Of a stretch of DNA of 64,000 nucleotides, positions 11,668 to 23,940 are shown one piece after another. The position numbers and the translations under genes were made by a program. The notes under the pieces are model-generated. The model saw nothing but the letters and a program-made list of their open reading frames with translations. It searched no databases and had not been told where the DNA came from. The stretch is from assembly GCA_902729315.2 (NCBI GenBank), contig LR746269.1, positions 8,530,231 through 8,594,230 of the forward strand, given 5' to 3'. Origin of the DNA: Spirodela intermedia. Taxonomy: Eukaryota > Streptophyta > Magnoliopsida > Alismatales > Araceae. Each line of letters starts with the position of its first letter. Positions within the stretch are counted from its first letter, which is position 1.

Positions 11668-13298
11668 TGACGTGACTCAATCGTTGCATATTAAATCACG
11701 CAAATCTAAAATTTATAAAATTAGAAAATATGAATTTTCAGATATTTAGAAGTATTTCTAAATAAATATATCAATTATAATTCAATAAAAGTTCCAAAAA
11801 TAGCAGTAATTTTCCAGGTCGATCACAGGATGTAATATAATATCTGGTAATTATTCAGAATTTTTCTCAATGAATATGATTTTCTATGAATTTTATACTA
11901 GGAAATAAAAAGGAAATATATTTAAAATTCACGAAAAAGGGAAATAAGGGCGCGGATGTCAGGATGACGTCAGCGCCCGACGAACGCGAATTGGGCAGAA
12001 ACAGAGTTCTGCCCGGCGATTCTTACGTAAGTGATTACAGACGATTTAATTGATCAAATTAAGATATGTAAAAGTTGAAAGAATCGTAATAGAACAAAGT
12101 ATATCTTGGTAAAATGAAAACACAAAAATTATCACTAAATGAAGCGTAAAGTAAATTAAAAGCAGGAAAACAGAGTTCCGACATCGCGACGGCGATGCGT
12201 CGGCGATGCACCGGAATCCTGAGCGTTCGGGAGGATCGTCGTGCAGTGTCCACGGCCTCGAAGACTCTCCTTGGACAAAGACGACGTGGGCAATCTCTAG
12301 ATCTTCTCGCGAAGTCTAGAGATCAATGAAGTGGGTCGTCGAATCGTCTCCGGCGGCTGTCACCCGACGGAGCGGAAAAACGACGACTTTGCGGCTCTCC
12401 GGCGGCTGTCACCCGACGGAGAGGAGCTGGATGGAGGTGGGGCGCGTGTCAGGGAGCTTCATCCTCAAGTCCGCGCAGCAAGAGGAGGCTCTTCATCGCA
12501 TCTGGTACGCTCTCATGAGGTGGCGACTCGTCTCCCGACGGATCGTCTTCTTCCCGACGACGGCTTGTTCGTCGATCAATCGGAGATGATTTACTCGATG
12601 GATTTGCGATCCTTTTATCGCGAATCGTTCAACAATTTTAGTAGCAATGCTCCGCGAATCACGTTGACGAGATTTTCGCCGATGATCCAGCGATTCTCAT
12701 TGCTTAATCCTTCATCGGCGATCTGCAAGAAAGTCGCGATAATCAGATAGAAATATATGAATTTTGACTCTGGGAGGATTCGAACCCGCGCCAATTGTCC
12801 GCCTGTGAGGAAAGTGTGATGCGGGTTTAGTCCCACATCAGTTGTGCGCCGATTTTTGGGGTGAATATATAGTAATGTTAGCTTTGTAAGCAAAGTCACT
12901 TCTCTCGCGTGTACGACCACTCCTTGCCCCACAGCCGGCTGACAACCGGTGACGTGGAAGGGGAGTGGCGCACATGTGCCCCTATCGGTCCAAGCTAAGC
13001 TGCTCGAGCCCCTGCTCGCGGCTACTCCCCGACTGCGCTTCCGACCCGCTTGCGGGCCCGGCTGGTCGGCGGGTCCCTCCATTTTGCAATATTTTTGGTT
13101 TTTATTTCTTGTTCTTCATTTATCTCAAAAGTAAGACTGTAAAAATCGTATAATATCACATAATTACCCAAAAATTCACGTTAATCAACTGAAAACCACA
13201 AATCATACTTTAACACAAATATAAGTCTATTTATCATGAGTTAAGGCTAAAACTATATTATTTACTAATTATTAACTCATGATAATGAAGACTTATCA
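11668..13298 (-). repeat. 5' LTR of the gag-only element (1631 bp)
   Basis: Direct repeat of 5717-7357, adjoining the primer site on its left side and the GATGG target duplication on its right (13299-13303). It shares the GC-rich core, the 20-base CTCCGGCGGCTGTCACCCG-type repeats (about 12346-12420), the TATATA at about 12865-12870 and the GTCCCACATC block at about 12828-12840. Differences from the other LTR are mostly C/T and G/A exchanges. Confidence 0.9.
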
Positions 13299-13303
13299 GA
13301 TGG
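13299..13303. repeat. Target site duplication GATGG (right)
   Basis: Exact copy of 5712-5716, directly after the CA end of the 5' LTR. Confidence 0.9.
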
Positions 13304-14588
13304 TAAATGAAATAAAGCTTTTTTTTCATAGGTAAATAGGTAGTGGCGGATTGGTGACAGAGCCCTCAAGGTTGCAAGCACGATTTCTCCACTTTTCTCC
13401 CTCATTTCTTAACTCTTTAGACTCCCTCATTTTGTAGATGATGAGTATTATTTAATAAATGATATTTTATTGAGTTTCTAGTGAGTTATTCTTCTCTATC
13501 TCTCATTTCTTATGTTTGGGTGGTGACACTTAAACAAAGGAAAGGAGATATGTATCAACTTATTTAGTTTTTTTAATTTTTTTAATTTTTTTTGGATACC
13601 TTACTTTTTTATGAATTTAATAAATATTTTATCTCTTTGAAAGATCATGTTTTGGTGACAGAATCATCAAGTGTATCATTAAAAATCATTTTATGGATAA
13701 GCAAAAGGAGATTTGTATTCAATTGTATAGTTTTTTTTAGATTTATGATTTTTTCTTAATACGAATTCAATAAATATTTTCTCTCATCCAAAGATCATGT
13801 TTTGGACATTTGGTGACAAAATCATCATGCACAGTGCTGAAAATTATTTTCTGGGTTTTTTGATTTGACCTTTCATTGGATCAAATTTGATTTTATGAAT
13901 GCCACATGGAATTATGTTAATTTCTTTTGAGAAAATGTAGCATTATTAGTTTATTATCTTCAATAATTTTTTCATGATTTTAAAAAGTATATAGAATAAG
14001 TTTTTATATTTTACATGAATCATTTCCTATTTTTCTTATCTTTTTGGCCTTTTTTTTGGAACAAATCGGATTTCATGAGTGTCATATGGAATTATGTTAA
14101 TATCTTTTGAGAAAATGTAACATAATTAGTTTCTTATCTTTTATATTTTTTTGTGATTTTAGAATAAGTTTGCTATTGGCTTCTAGATTTTACAATAACT
14201 ATTTTCTCTATTTTTTTATGATTCTCAATTTCTAATTTTCAACCTCTAGTAATTTTGTTATTCAAAGAGCAACACATTTTGATTCCTATTTTTTTCACAC
14301 TTTATATATTAAAATAATGCTTTCAACCTTTTGGTTTTCCTCATGATTGACCTAAAATCTTTATAATTAAAAAGAGTTTATTTTGATTTTTAATTATAAA
14401 TATTAAATTTGAGTGCTTAAATTAACAATGATTTTTGATGCATCATTTGGTTTAAAGCAAATCACGAAGTCAAATGAAATAATCTTCGTCATTCACTTCT
14501 AATAATCTAGGAGAATTTATTGTCGCTCTAGAGTGAATTTTAAATTATACTAATCTATGTAAATTTTGAACCTGTACCCAAAAAAATA
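13304..14588. repeat. AT-rich intergenic DNA with two local tandem duplications
   Basis: No gene is seen. Two imperfect duplications are readable. About 13540-13695 recurs at about 13698-13855 (shared AAAGATCATGTTTTGG and AATCATCA). About 13866-14012 recurs at about 14044-14178 (shared CATGGAATTATGTTAAT-like and TTTTGAGAAAATGTA). Both units are roughly 155-180 bp. This could be a small satellite-like expansion or a decayed LTR. Confidence 0.6.
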
Positions 14589-14840
14589 ATGGCGACATTT
14601 GAGGATGGTGAGGACAATGACAATGATCTCACACTTGTAAGTTGGCTTCTAAAGGTGGGTGGGCACCATAGCTTAACTAAAAAAATACACCAATATTCAA
14701 TGCTGTATGAGAATAACTCCTATGCCATGATCAAAGATGTTTGTCTTGAGCTCAAATGTGACAGCAAAAGTCTAGCAATGCCAACATTAGACTATCGTCA
14801 AGACTTGATTGAGTTGTTAGAAAGCTACTTTAACTATTGA
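14589..14840 (+). CDS. Small open frame, unrecognised (83 aa)
   Basis: An ATG-started frame of 83 codons with an acidic start (MATFEDGEDNDNDLTLVSW) and a fairly normal composition. I recognise no domain, and it sits beside a minus-strand gypsy RT remnant in AT-rich DNA. It may be a fragment of a lost gene or a chance frame; chance is the more likely reading. Confidence 0.2.
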   Translation: MATFEDGEDNDNDLTLVSWLLKVGGHHSLTKKIHQYSMLYENNSYAMIKDVCLELKCDSKSLAMPTLDYRQDLIELLESYFNY

Positions 14841-14934
14841 GTTTTAGCATAATATCTCTTTCTTCAGCTATTATGTTAGTTGCCATACAACTTTTTTAAA
14901 ATTGTAGATGAAACATTAGTATTATCCTACATGG

Positions 14935-15340
14935 TCAAAGAATCTTGGGAAGTTGTGAAGTGTTATGAGTGATGGCCATCAGTAGACTACAATGACCTTT
15001 TCTAAGTTGACAGCGACACCATCTACCAAAATCTAGTGGCTCAAGTAGCAACCTTTGATTGACTAAATATATATTTCTTAAGGTGAATGTAAAATTACTT
15101 GTCAAAAATGAGAAATATTTGGAGAAGATGACTCTTGTGCTTTTCACTGGTCCAACTACAAACAAAGATGTCATTGAAAAACACCAACACAAATTGTTGC
15201 AAGAATTGTACGAAAATTAGATTCATGGTGGCCTCAAAGGTTGCCAAGGTGTTGGATAAGTCAAAAGGCATTACGAGGAACTTATAATATCCTTAATGCA
15301 TCATAAATGTTTTCATAAGTCTTCTAACTTATAATCAATT
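14935..15340 (-). pseudogene. Ty3/gypsy reverse transcriptase fragment
   Basis: The minus strand from about 15330 reads GYYKFLVMPFDLSNTLATFE, then MNLIFVQFLQQFVLVFFNDI. This follows the gypsy RT palm (YEFLVMPFGLTNAPATF...FVDDI) with the first catalytic Asp of the box changed to Asn (FFND). Downstream at about 14960-15070 the thumb and connection part is still traceable but broken by stops. It is about 130 codons long, has no LTRs, and is a truncated relic. Confidence 0.8.
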
Positions 15341-15868
15341 TCAACATAAATAAGTGGTTTCATACTCCTAAGGCTACAAAGAGAAAGCTTACTATTTATT
15401 TTGACAATGCCTATTAAAAGGTTAAAAACTAATGGGCCCACTTAAGGAGAATCATAATATCTAGAAATATTACAATTTTCTTTCTTAAGTATTTTCTAAT
15501 ATTTTCTCTCATAAAGCAATTGCAATATGCAATTTTCATCTTCTCTCTCATTTCTCTGGATTTTTCCCTCATGGATTCAAGGTCACGCCCTTCAGCTCCC
15601 TCTATTCTGCACTATTGTGAAGTTATATGACAAGGGTCTGAGATTATGGTAAGTACTCATGATCTTCTATTCAATCACGGAAGGATCTGAAATTATGGTA
15701 ACTTACCATAATCTCAGATTATGGTAAGTTATATCCCTCTATTCAATCAGTGGAAGAGTACAAAAACATGAAGATGAAGGTGATCTTCATCATGGAAAGC
15801 ATCCAGCAACCATCTGAAGACAAGAGCTGTACACATCATCCAATGATAGAACATAAGATTTGGACAAC

Positions 15869-15906
<38 letters not shown>

Positions 15907-16152
15907 AATGATGATGACAATGACTATGGTGATGATAATCTACATCATGGTAAGGGTACATCAATCGTCTAAAGGACCTATACACCGCAGCTAAATTATC
16001 AACAAACAACATACATAAAAACTTACAAGAAAATCAACTTCATGAGCTTCTTAGTCCAACCCTTGATCCAAAAATAGTAATCCAGATCAACCAGGGAAGA
16101 TGGTGGTGGAAAAAATGTGTTGGCCTGGTCCCCCATGGGCTGGATCGGTCCT
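15341..16152. repeat. Intergenic DNA with GAT microsatellite and palindrome
   Basis: No gene is seen. A GAT/ATG trinucleotide run covers 15870-15917. Around 15640-15735 the word GATTATGGTAAGT occurs several times and forms the 21-base palindrome ATTATGGTAA-C-TTACCATAAT near 15694. The right end probably contains the 3' UTR of the minus-strand kinase gene that stops at 16153. Confidence 0.6.
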
Positions 16153-19100
16153 TCACTTGCTCGCAGAAGAATCAGGCCGCAGGGAATCGCTGGCATCAGG
16201 ATTGTCGCTCTTCTCAGTGTCAGAGTTCTCTGTCTGGGATCCTGTCTCTGTATTTCCACCTCGGCTTTGCCGGAAGCGCCTTCGATCCTGATAAAGAGTC
16301 ACTCCTCAGAGATCAGCAGGAGAATCTCCCCAGAAGATAGAGAACAGTCCATAATGGAGGGTCTTTGCTAATCTTCCTCCAAGAAATTTTTTTAGAAAAA
16401 GGAGCCTCTTTTAAACCACCCACCATCAACTTCTACATAAAACTTAGTCAAGCATATATATAAAATTGGAGGTAATATAGGTAATAGTCAACCAAAATTA
16501 ATAAGCAAGGCCAGAGGTTGGGTCAACTCAGCTGGAATTCTTCAAATGGAAGACGATTAGAAGAGTAAGGTCTTTTTTCAAAATCATGCGGTCAAATATC
16601 ACTAGGCCCAAATCGACGTCTAATAGACTGTCGTCTCACTAAGCATTAACTGTGTTAAAAATAAGCAAGGTTCTGACGATCTAGTTTATATGCATAATAT
16701 ATGTACATATATAAATAGAGCTACCTTAGTTGGTAGATAATGAGTACGAAATAACCATGGCAGAGTCCAAGATGTGGATTTTCTTGCCATCAGATGTAAT
16801 GTGATGCAAACAACACTTTGACTTATATAAAGACATAGATCTGAGAAAAATAATTTTGATGATGACCCTGGAATTATTTTGGTGGACATGTTAAATAAAA
16901 CCAGATGTTGCCACCTAATATACATCTATGTAATGTTAGAACACAACCACACACACAAATATATATATACATATGTACACATGTATATATGTTCATACGA
17001 TGGGCATCATATTCATCATCAAGATGAGTGCTGTAAGCAATAGAAACACCAATGAAGGATCAGAGTTCTGACCTCACGAGGAATTGGACCATCAGATTCT
17101 AGCATACTGACAACCTGGCTCATTTTCGGTCTCTTAGCTGAGTCTGGATCTACACACCTCAAAGCAGCCAAAAGTGCTCGTTTGAGAGCTCTGGTGGATG
17201 GGGGTGTCCCAATGCTTGGATCCACTACTTCTTCTGAGCGTCTACTCCCTACCATCATTTTGAGCCACTCAACAAGATTTACCTATCAAAATAATGTGAG
17301 CATAAGATGAAAAATAGAAGGAAATCGAAAGAAATAAAAAATTTCAAAGCGATACAATGCGAGCTAAGAGACAAACAGGTCGTGACTTGCTAATCATAGA
17401 AACTTAATCCCATGACTCTCACATCAGATTTCAATAGCACCTAGATTGCATAAATTAAACAATGTCAGGTAGGAACAGGGAGAAGTAATTTCTGTACCTC
17501 ATCAGAAGGACGACCATAGTCAACAGGATCCCTGCCAGTAATTGCTTCTAACAGAACAACCCCAAAGCTGTAGATGTCGCTTTTCTCATTAAGAAGTCCC
17601 GTGTTTGCATATTCTGGTGCTACATAGCTGCACATTGAGAGAAATAAATATGAGGAGGATAAGAATACATCAAGATATTCATACGATAGTTTCATTTGTG
17701 GACCAAAAAAATGGAAAGGCAAAGGACTAAAGAAACACAAACCCAAATGTCCCCATCACTCGTGTTGTGACATAGCTCTTTCCAGCACCCAGAAGCTTAG
17801 CAAGACCAAAGTCAGACACCTTTGCATTGAGTTTGTCATCAATCAGAATATTACTTGATTTTATGTCCCGGTGCACAACTTTGGGTTCAATAGCTTCATG
17901 TAAGTATGCAAGACTGCACAAGAGACATTCATGAATTAGCTTCATGTAAGTCAACATTTTTCATGAAAAGATAATGATCTTCAAGGCCTCTTTGAAAATG
18001 GATGCTCTTGTCTCATTTGTTAAAATGAATGCTGTTATAGTTACAGGTAAAGGTTCGTGATGGGGCTTACGCCTTGGCTGTGCCAATGAGAATCTTCATC
18101 CGAGCATCCCAAGTCAGGTAACCCCGCTGCCTCATTGCTCCATGAAGCCATTGCTCTAAATTTCCATTGTTAACATACTCGTAAACCAGCATCCTGAAAA
18201 AGAAAATCAAGAATTCAGTAAAAGATGGATAGAAATAGAATTCAACCATCAATCAACAGAGATGCTTCGTGTTCTACTACTTTTGCAATACATATGCATC
18301 AATACTGCAGAATGAGAAATAATAACAGACGAAATACTTCATAGTTATTAAGGGTTCTTTTGTATTTGTACCTTTGGGTACCTTCAACACAGTACCCCAG
18401 AAGGCGCACCAAGTTTTTATGGCGAACATGACCAATGGCCTCAACTTCAACCCGGAATTCCTTCTCAGCTTGACCCCTACAATAATCATTCCATATATTG
18501 CACATAAGAATAGAAAAATGTTGATCTAACAAAAATGCGAAGTAAGCTCAGTTCGTGGAGACTCACAGGTTGTTCAGGAGCTTCTTAACAGCAACTGAAG
18601 TTCCATTAACTAAGTATCCACGATAAACAACACCGTACCCACCCTCTCCGAGAATATTATCCTTTGAGAAACGGTTTGTTGCCACTTCTAAGTCTCTTAA
18701 TGTGAACCAGTAGCCCCAACCGAGAGACGAAAGTTCGGGAAGGCCAATCAATGGTGAAGGAGCAGTTATCGGAAGTGAAGACGTTGGTTTATGAACTTGA
18801 ACTTTCCCAAAGTTCCCTTCATCCCCTGACTGGGAGCTACAATCTCTGTCCACACGGTGAAATGAACCTGAATGGCTGCAGCCGCTTGTCTGTTTCGTCT
18901 TACCAACCCCCGAGTAAACCATTACCTTATCTGATTCTTTTTCACCAGAGTTATCATGAACTGGGAGAAGAGACCCATTAGGAGCAGGAAAATCATTAGT
19001 AGGTACTTGATCAACCCTTACTTCCTTGATTTCCTTCGATAACACTGGAATTTGGACGACGGGGAGCTTAACAGAAGCCCTTTTCAGCTTTCTTCTATTC

Positions 19101-19246
19101 TTAATGGTAACACAAATAGCTAGCACTGAGAGAATGACAAGACTGAACACACCAACAGCTATTCCAATCACAACCCACACCTTAAGGCCGAAGAAAGACG
19201 TTTTCTGAGAAAGTTGTGAATTGAGGGAGCTCCCAGAATCCGACAT
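16153..19246 (-). CDS. Receptor-like serine/threonine protein kinase (TM, cytosolic kinase)
   Basis: Seven exons (minus): 19246-18567, 18476-18372, 18193-18071, 17913-17743, 17627-17498, 17282-17073, 16287-16153. Introns are GT-AG and in phase, giving 517 aa. Residues 22-47 form one membrane helix after a short outside tail with no signal peptide. Residues 50-180 are a Ser-rich linker. The kinase has the glycine loop [11 protein letters not shown] (about 200-210), Lys221 in [12 protein letters not shown] with Asp319, DFG at 337-339 and APE at 363-365, so it should be active at the plasma membrane. It matches the plant family of probable receptor-like kinases such as Arabidopsis At2g42960/At3g59110, in length as well. 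The last exon is separated by a 785-bp intron and encodes a polar tail (DRRRFRQ...SSASK). Ligand and pathway are unknown. Confidence 0.93.
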
Positions 19247-21150
19247 CTTGATTCCCCAGATGTCAATATCCTGAAGAGGAAAAGGAAAATAAAGAAAGTC
19301 TTAATCTCTAAACTCACCAAATCAGGCAAAAAGGTCGCCATTTACAATGCACGTAGATTGCAATATCCAAGCTTAAATACACAAGAAAAACAAAAAATGA
19401 TAACACGTAACAAAAACAAGTAAAGACAGGTGTCACAGAAAAGTTCAGATGAGATGTGTACAAGTGTTAAAAAACAAAGCAAAAAGTTTACAGTCAGAAA
19501 ACTGGAAAGGATATTACGAGTGAGGGATAAATCACCCATTTGAAACCATGAAATAATAAGCTCAGCCTTAAGTGGAAAATATTATTGGGTAAATTATTAG
19601 GAAAATTTAAATGGGACACAGAAATTCGGTGGATTCTTCTTAAGGTCACTTGGAATGAGAGAAACATGCAAATTTTCAGACGCCAAGGGTTGTTTGGCAG
19701 AGAGGGCAGTCATATATGCTCTGGAGTGGGTGATTGGGCCATAACTTTATAGCAGTGAGAGAAAGAATTCCACCCTTTAGGGAAAGTTAAAAACTCCACA
19801 CTTTCTTGATGCAAAGTTAGATATTTTACTTAGGCTTTTGGCAGCCTAGTGGGCATGAATTTTTAAATCCCTTTAGTTTTTTTAACATCAAGGGAATGCA
19901 TGGCACTCTCCATTTTCAAAACAATTACAAGTCAACTGTAGCATTTGATGAAGTAAAGACACTTCTAAGTTGTAACGACCACACCTATTTCCCTGGAAGG
20001 AAATATCACATTATATAAGAAATTTCACGACGTTTCCTGTGTGGTCAAAGCAGTCCTTTATGGTAAGAAAAAAAAAGAGACAAAGCATTGGAAGAAAACA
20101 ACGTGAATTTCTCTCAATGATTCGAAGATTAAACTAAAATCAAACGGAAAAAGAATTGGTCATCTATCATAGAAGTGAAAGAAAATGGGCATATCAATCT
20201 CAAGAAAAGGACAGACATAAAAATTATGTGAGGAGCCGGAGGTCATGTTCTTCAGGTACAAGTCCCTGTCCCTGAAAAAGGATGAGCTTTCCAACACGTT
20301 CAATGATTCTGCACCCCTACCATAATACGTTTTCCTGAATCCCGGGGAAGGAACTGATAAAAATAACAAATACAAAACGGGGAGTGAAGGCAAAGAAACC
20401 AAAATCAGCCGTTCTTCGGCAAAGATCTTTCTAAGAAAACAAGACTAAAACATGCAAATGTGGGAACGACCGGCTAGACACACAATCTCACATCGGTATC
20501 TGCATCTGATAGAGAGCCACCAAATGAAAGGGAGAGGCGAGAGAAAATCAGAAATGTAGGAATGAACCCGGTTTAACCCTTCTTCGCAGATACCTCAGAA
20601 CTCCAGATCTCTGACGCAGGAAAACAGCCACTCAATCCCCTTCTTCAAACCCACATTCACGACCTCCGAGGACTACCAGAGCTCTACTCTCCCTGAAACG
20701 TTTCCCCTGGAACTGGATCTCCGACGCTCCGACGACCAGCGGTGAAACTCCAGGGAGGAGACGAAACTTCCCAATCGGAACCCAGATCCACCACCCAGGC
20801 CACCTCCCCCGCCGCAACCACCGTCGAAGCCAGGACGGCGGCTGCAGAAACTCCTCTCCTGATGCCCCAATCCAAGGACTATATTCCCCTCTGGCACTCG
20901 AAGTTGCATAGGAGCCAGACGGCACAGGCAAGAAGAAACCCTGAACGTCCGACAGAGAAAATGTGCCTTCGTGCGTCCGTCCGGCCGTGCGTGTTTTAGA
21001 GAGAGACAGAGAGTGGAGGGCCGAGGGGGGGGGGCGATGGACGCCCTTTGGTTCTGGGCGAGAAGGGGAAGTGTTGAGGAAGAAGGCAGCAACAGACGCA
21101 GAGCAGCTCCTTTTTCTCGTCTGAGTAAGTAAATCATAAATAAATAAATC
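19247..21150 (-). promoter_or_regulatory. Kinase 5' UTR, leader intron and promoter
   Basis: On the minus strand an acceptor TCTTCAG|GATATT ends at 19271, and a donor CTGAG|GTATCTGCG lies at 20594/20593, which suggests a 1.3-kb leader intron (19271-20593) and a GC-rich leader exon from 20594 to about 21000-21100. Upstream, TTATTTATTTATG at about 21135-21148 is a possible TATA region. Open frames in the leader exon on both strands (about 20630-21210) are not supported as proteins. The leader structure is inferred from splice consensus only. Confidence 0.5.
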
Positions 21151-21349
21151 CCCGCAGGAGCCGTTGTAGCTTTACAACCCCTCTCCCATTTGCTTGTCAT
21201 TTTACACATAAACCCCTAAAAACGTATTTTATGTAAAACACGACCCCCCTATCTCTCTCTCTAGAGCTGTCACTGCCAGCGTCTGAGATGAGTGCAGACC
21301 TCAGAAGAAATGCCCGGACCTATTAGAGAAGAGGGGGCCCCACGGGGTC

Positions 21350-21372
21350 GGGTCGGGTCGGGTCGGGCCGAG
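21350..21372. repeat. GGGTC pentamer run
   Basis: Four to five copies of GGGTC in tandem (CGGGTCGGGTCGGGTCGGG) lie in the GC-rich gap between the kinase promoter and the 3' end of the BED/hAT gene. Function unknown. Confidence 0.6.
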
Positions 21373-21622
21373 ATGCGTCAGCAGAATGGGCCCGGGCCCA
21401 TGGATGGTCCAGCTGGGCACCTCACCTCCGCAGGACGGTCAGGGAACCGGGAGGTCACTGTACAGGCCCTGGAGAACAGCGGTCTGTATGAATCACCACA
21501 ATGCGGCGGCACACAGATCTACTACACAATATTACACATCGAACCCCTCTCTCTTCTCCAATCTCTTCTGTCGGGGAGAGGGAGAGAGATGAAGCGAGAG
21601 AGAGAGGAAGGGAGGTTTTCCT

Positions 21623-23889
21623 CTATTCGTCGCCGAAGAAGTCGAGGTCAGCGTCTTCGCCGGCGGCGGCGGCGGAGGCATCGTCGTCGTCGTCGGTGGG
21701 TCCGCCACAGTCAACACCGTGCTGGAAGTCGAGCGGCTCCACGATCTCCGGGAAGGGCGGCGCCGCCGATCGGCCAATCTCAGCCTCCAGCTCCCCGTTC
21801 TCCTCCCCCTCGATTGCCTCCGTCTCCTCGTACAGCATCTCCTGCACCTAACCCAAAAAAAAAACCCATATTTCAACAAATCAACATCTCATGAAATCGG
21901 CCCTCACTCCTACCACGTGGCTTCCCCTAATCACCCACGTGGTATGCTCTTTCGGATGATCACCATCCGAAAGAGCATACCACGTACCTCTCCTCTCCTC
22001 TAAGATAGAAGGGCGGGCGGGCCAGTGGGGTTTTTTTTTCTGCTTGCCATGTGGCTTTCCCACGAGCACCCACGTGCCAAAGGAAGCCCCATTGGATTAC
22101 CTCGTCCTCTTGGATCGCTGGCCTCTCGGCGTCACAGATCCAGCCGTCCAGCAGATCCTCCAGGAAGACAGCGTTGGCGCCGCCGCCGCCGCCACCGCCA
22201 GGTGGCTCGTCAGGCCGCCCCCTCGCCAGCTGGCGCTCCCTGAGGCGGAGATTGTAGTGGACGAAGAGGAGGTCGCTGCCCCTCTTCTGGGCGAGCCGGT
22301 TGCGGTGGCTAACGTCGGCCGGTTGGCCCGGTGGCAGGTTCGGGCCGTGGAGGTCCCGGCCGGAGGATGAGCAGGTTTGGCTCAGTATGCGGATGGCGAT
22401 TCTCTGGAGTTCCAGGCAATTTATCCCGTGCTGCTGCCACCATACAGCTGCAGCGAAGATCTCGATACTATCAACAATCCAACAATCAATTCATCACCGC
22501 AAGCAGGCATATTATCGAATAAGATCGTGGGAAATCTTAGATAGTTTGCCACAATCAGAAATAAATAAAGATCATCGCAGGATCTAACATCCTTTCATGA
22601 GGTAAAAAGTTATCAGACAGTATATATATAGACTCAGATTTTTGAAAAAATAAAATTACCACAAGAATATTATCAGAAAAACGATTTCTAGGGTAAAAAT
22701 GATCACTTTTATCATTTCGACTAAAACTTGTCAAAATTATAGAATTTTCAAAATAAAAATATCATCAGGAGACGTCATTTTGTGTAAGATTCTTAAAGAT
22801 GTTATAAAGTAGTTGTTACCAGGATCTAGCTCTGTTCTTGTACTGATGGCCAGCTCAGTTCCAAAATCATCCTTGGCAGAAACAAAATCGGCAATCTACA
22901 ACAGGTAATCAAGATCACAAAGAAGGCAATACCCCATGCAAAGAAGGAAATCATACACAGATAAGTTCCTATTCCTGGACCTGCATCGAGGCCGAAATCC
23001 TCCTCCCGCTGTCCGGTTCCATACGGACGATGCATTCGTTGACGCCGCGGATGACCTCGGGAAGCTGCAAAGATTGAGCAGAATTGAACAAAGATTACAA
23101 GAACCATGGTATGATAATCGTCAAGCTTCGGTCTATATAAATCACAATTAAACACCCCATACCCCTAAGAAATCGGCACGGTAACGGAATGATGGATTGA
23201 GGAAGTAGGCCGCCGCACAAAGGGGATGGTGGAAGAGAGAGTTCAAATGATTGTCTATCGCCATCCAGAACGGCTCATATTTTATTTCGTCCTCGCCATG
23301 GATTTCTTTAATGGCAAGCTTGGCCTTGTACATGTCGTTGTAAATGAACGGCAAGCTGAGGTCCCTGTCACCTTCAACCTTCAGAAGCACCTGCAGAACA
23401 GGGTCCACCGATTTTCTAATGTACTGAATTTTTTTCCAGAATGCGGAGTTTAGGACGATCTTCTGAACCTCCTTGCCTTCCTCCATATCGGCAAATCTGG
23501 AGGAGACCCATTTGCTCGACTGGAACATTCTTTTGAGAGCGTTTCTGCATTCCAGCAGGCATTGCAGGGTGAGAAAGCTGGCTGAAGATTTGGTAGCGGC
23601 GGTCTGAACTAGCTCTCTTCCTGCCATGAACTCTTTCTTCATGAGATTCAGCAGCCACGAATGGTTATAGATGAGCCGAGTGATCTTCTGGGCCTTTGCC
23701 ATGGACTCCTCCACTAATTTTATCTTGATGAAGTCTTCGAGCACCCGATCGACAGAGTAAGCAGCACAAGGCATCCAGAATAGATTCTTCCTCTTCTCCT
23801 CCAGCATCCTCCCAGCAGCTCTGAAGATTGGAGAGCTCTCTGTGACCACCTAGCAGACAATGCAAGCAGTGAAGAGATATCTCTATTAT

Positions 23890-23940
<51 letters not shown>

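Larger units (their letters stand above)
5717..13298 (-). mobile_element. Non-autonomous LTR retrotransposon (gag only), Athila/Tat-like primer site
   Basis: Two directly repeated LTRs (5717-7357 and 11668-13298) begin TGACGTGACTCA and end GACTTATCA, and are bounded by the perfect 5-bp target duplication GATGG (5712-5716 and 13299-13303). On the minus strand the order is 5' LTR, primer site, gag frame, AT-rich spacer, polypurine tract, 3' LTR. The 4.3-kb internal part carries gag but no protease, RT, RNase H or integrase, so movement would need enzymes from a related element. The primer site matches the 3' end of plant tRNA-Asp with two mismatches, the choice typical of Athila/Tat gypsy lineages. 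The LTRs differ from each other by scattered substitutions, mostly transitions. The lineage name is an inference from the primer site and gag. Confidence 0.9.

Noticed and set aside
16023-16259. 78-codon minus-strand frame near the kinase 3' end
   Set aside because: The wrong frame of the kinase's last exon; the correct frame encodes the polar tail ending at 16153.
20673-21209. 178-codon minus-strand frame upstream of the kinase
   Set aside because: It falls in the GC-rich leader exon of the kinase gene, with no domain and no splice link to the kinase frame.
21292-21894. 200-codon plus-strand frame, Arg-rich
   Set aside because: It is the antisense of the GC-rich last exon of the BED/hAT gene, and the Arg runs come from CGG/CGT repeats.
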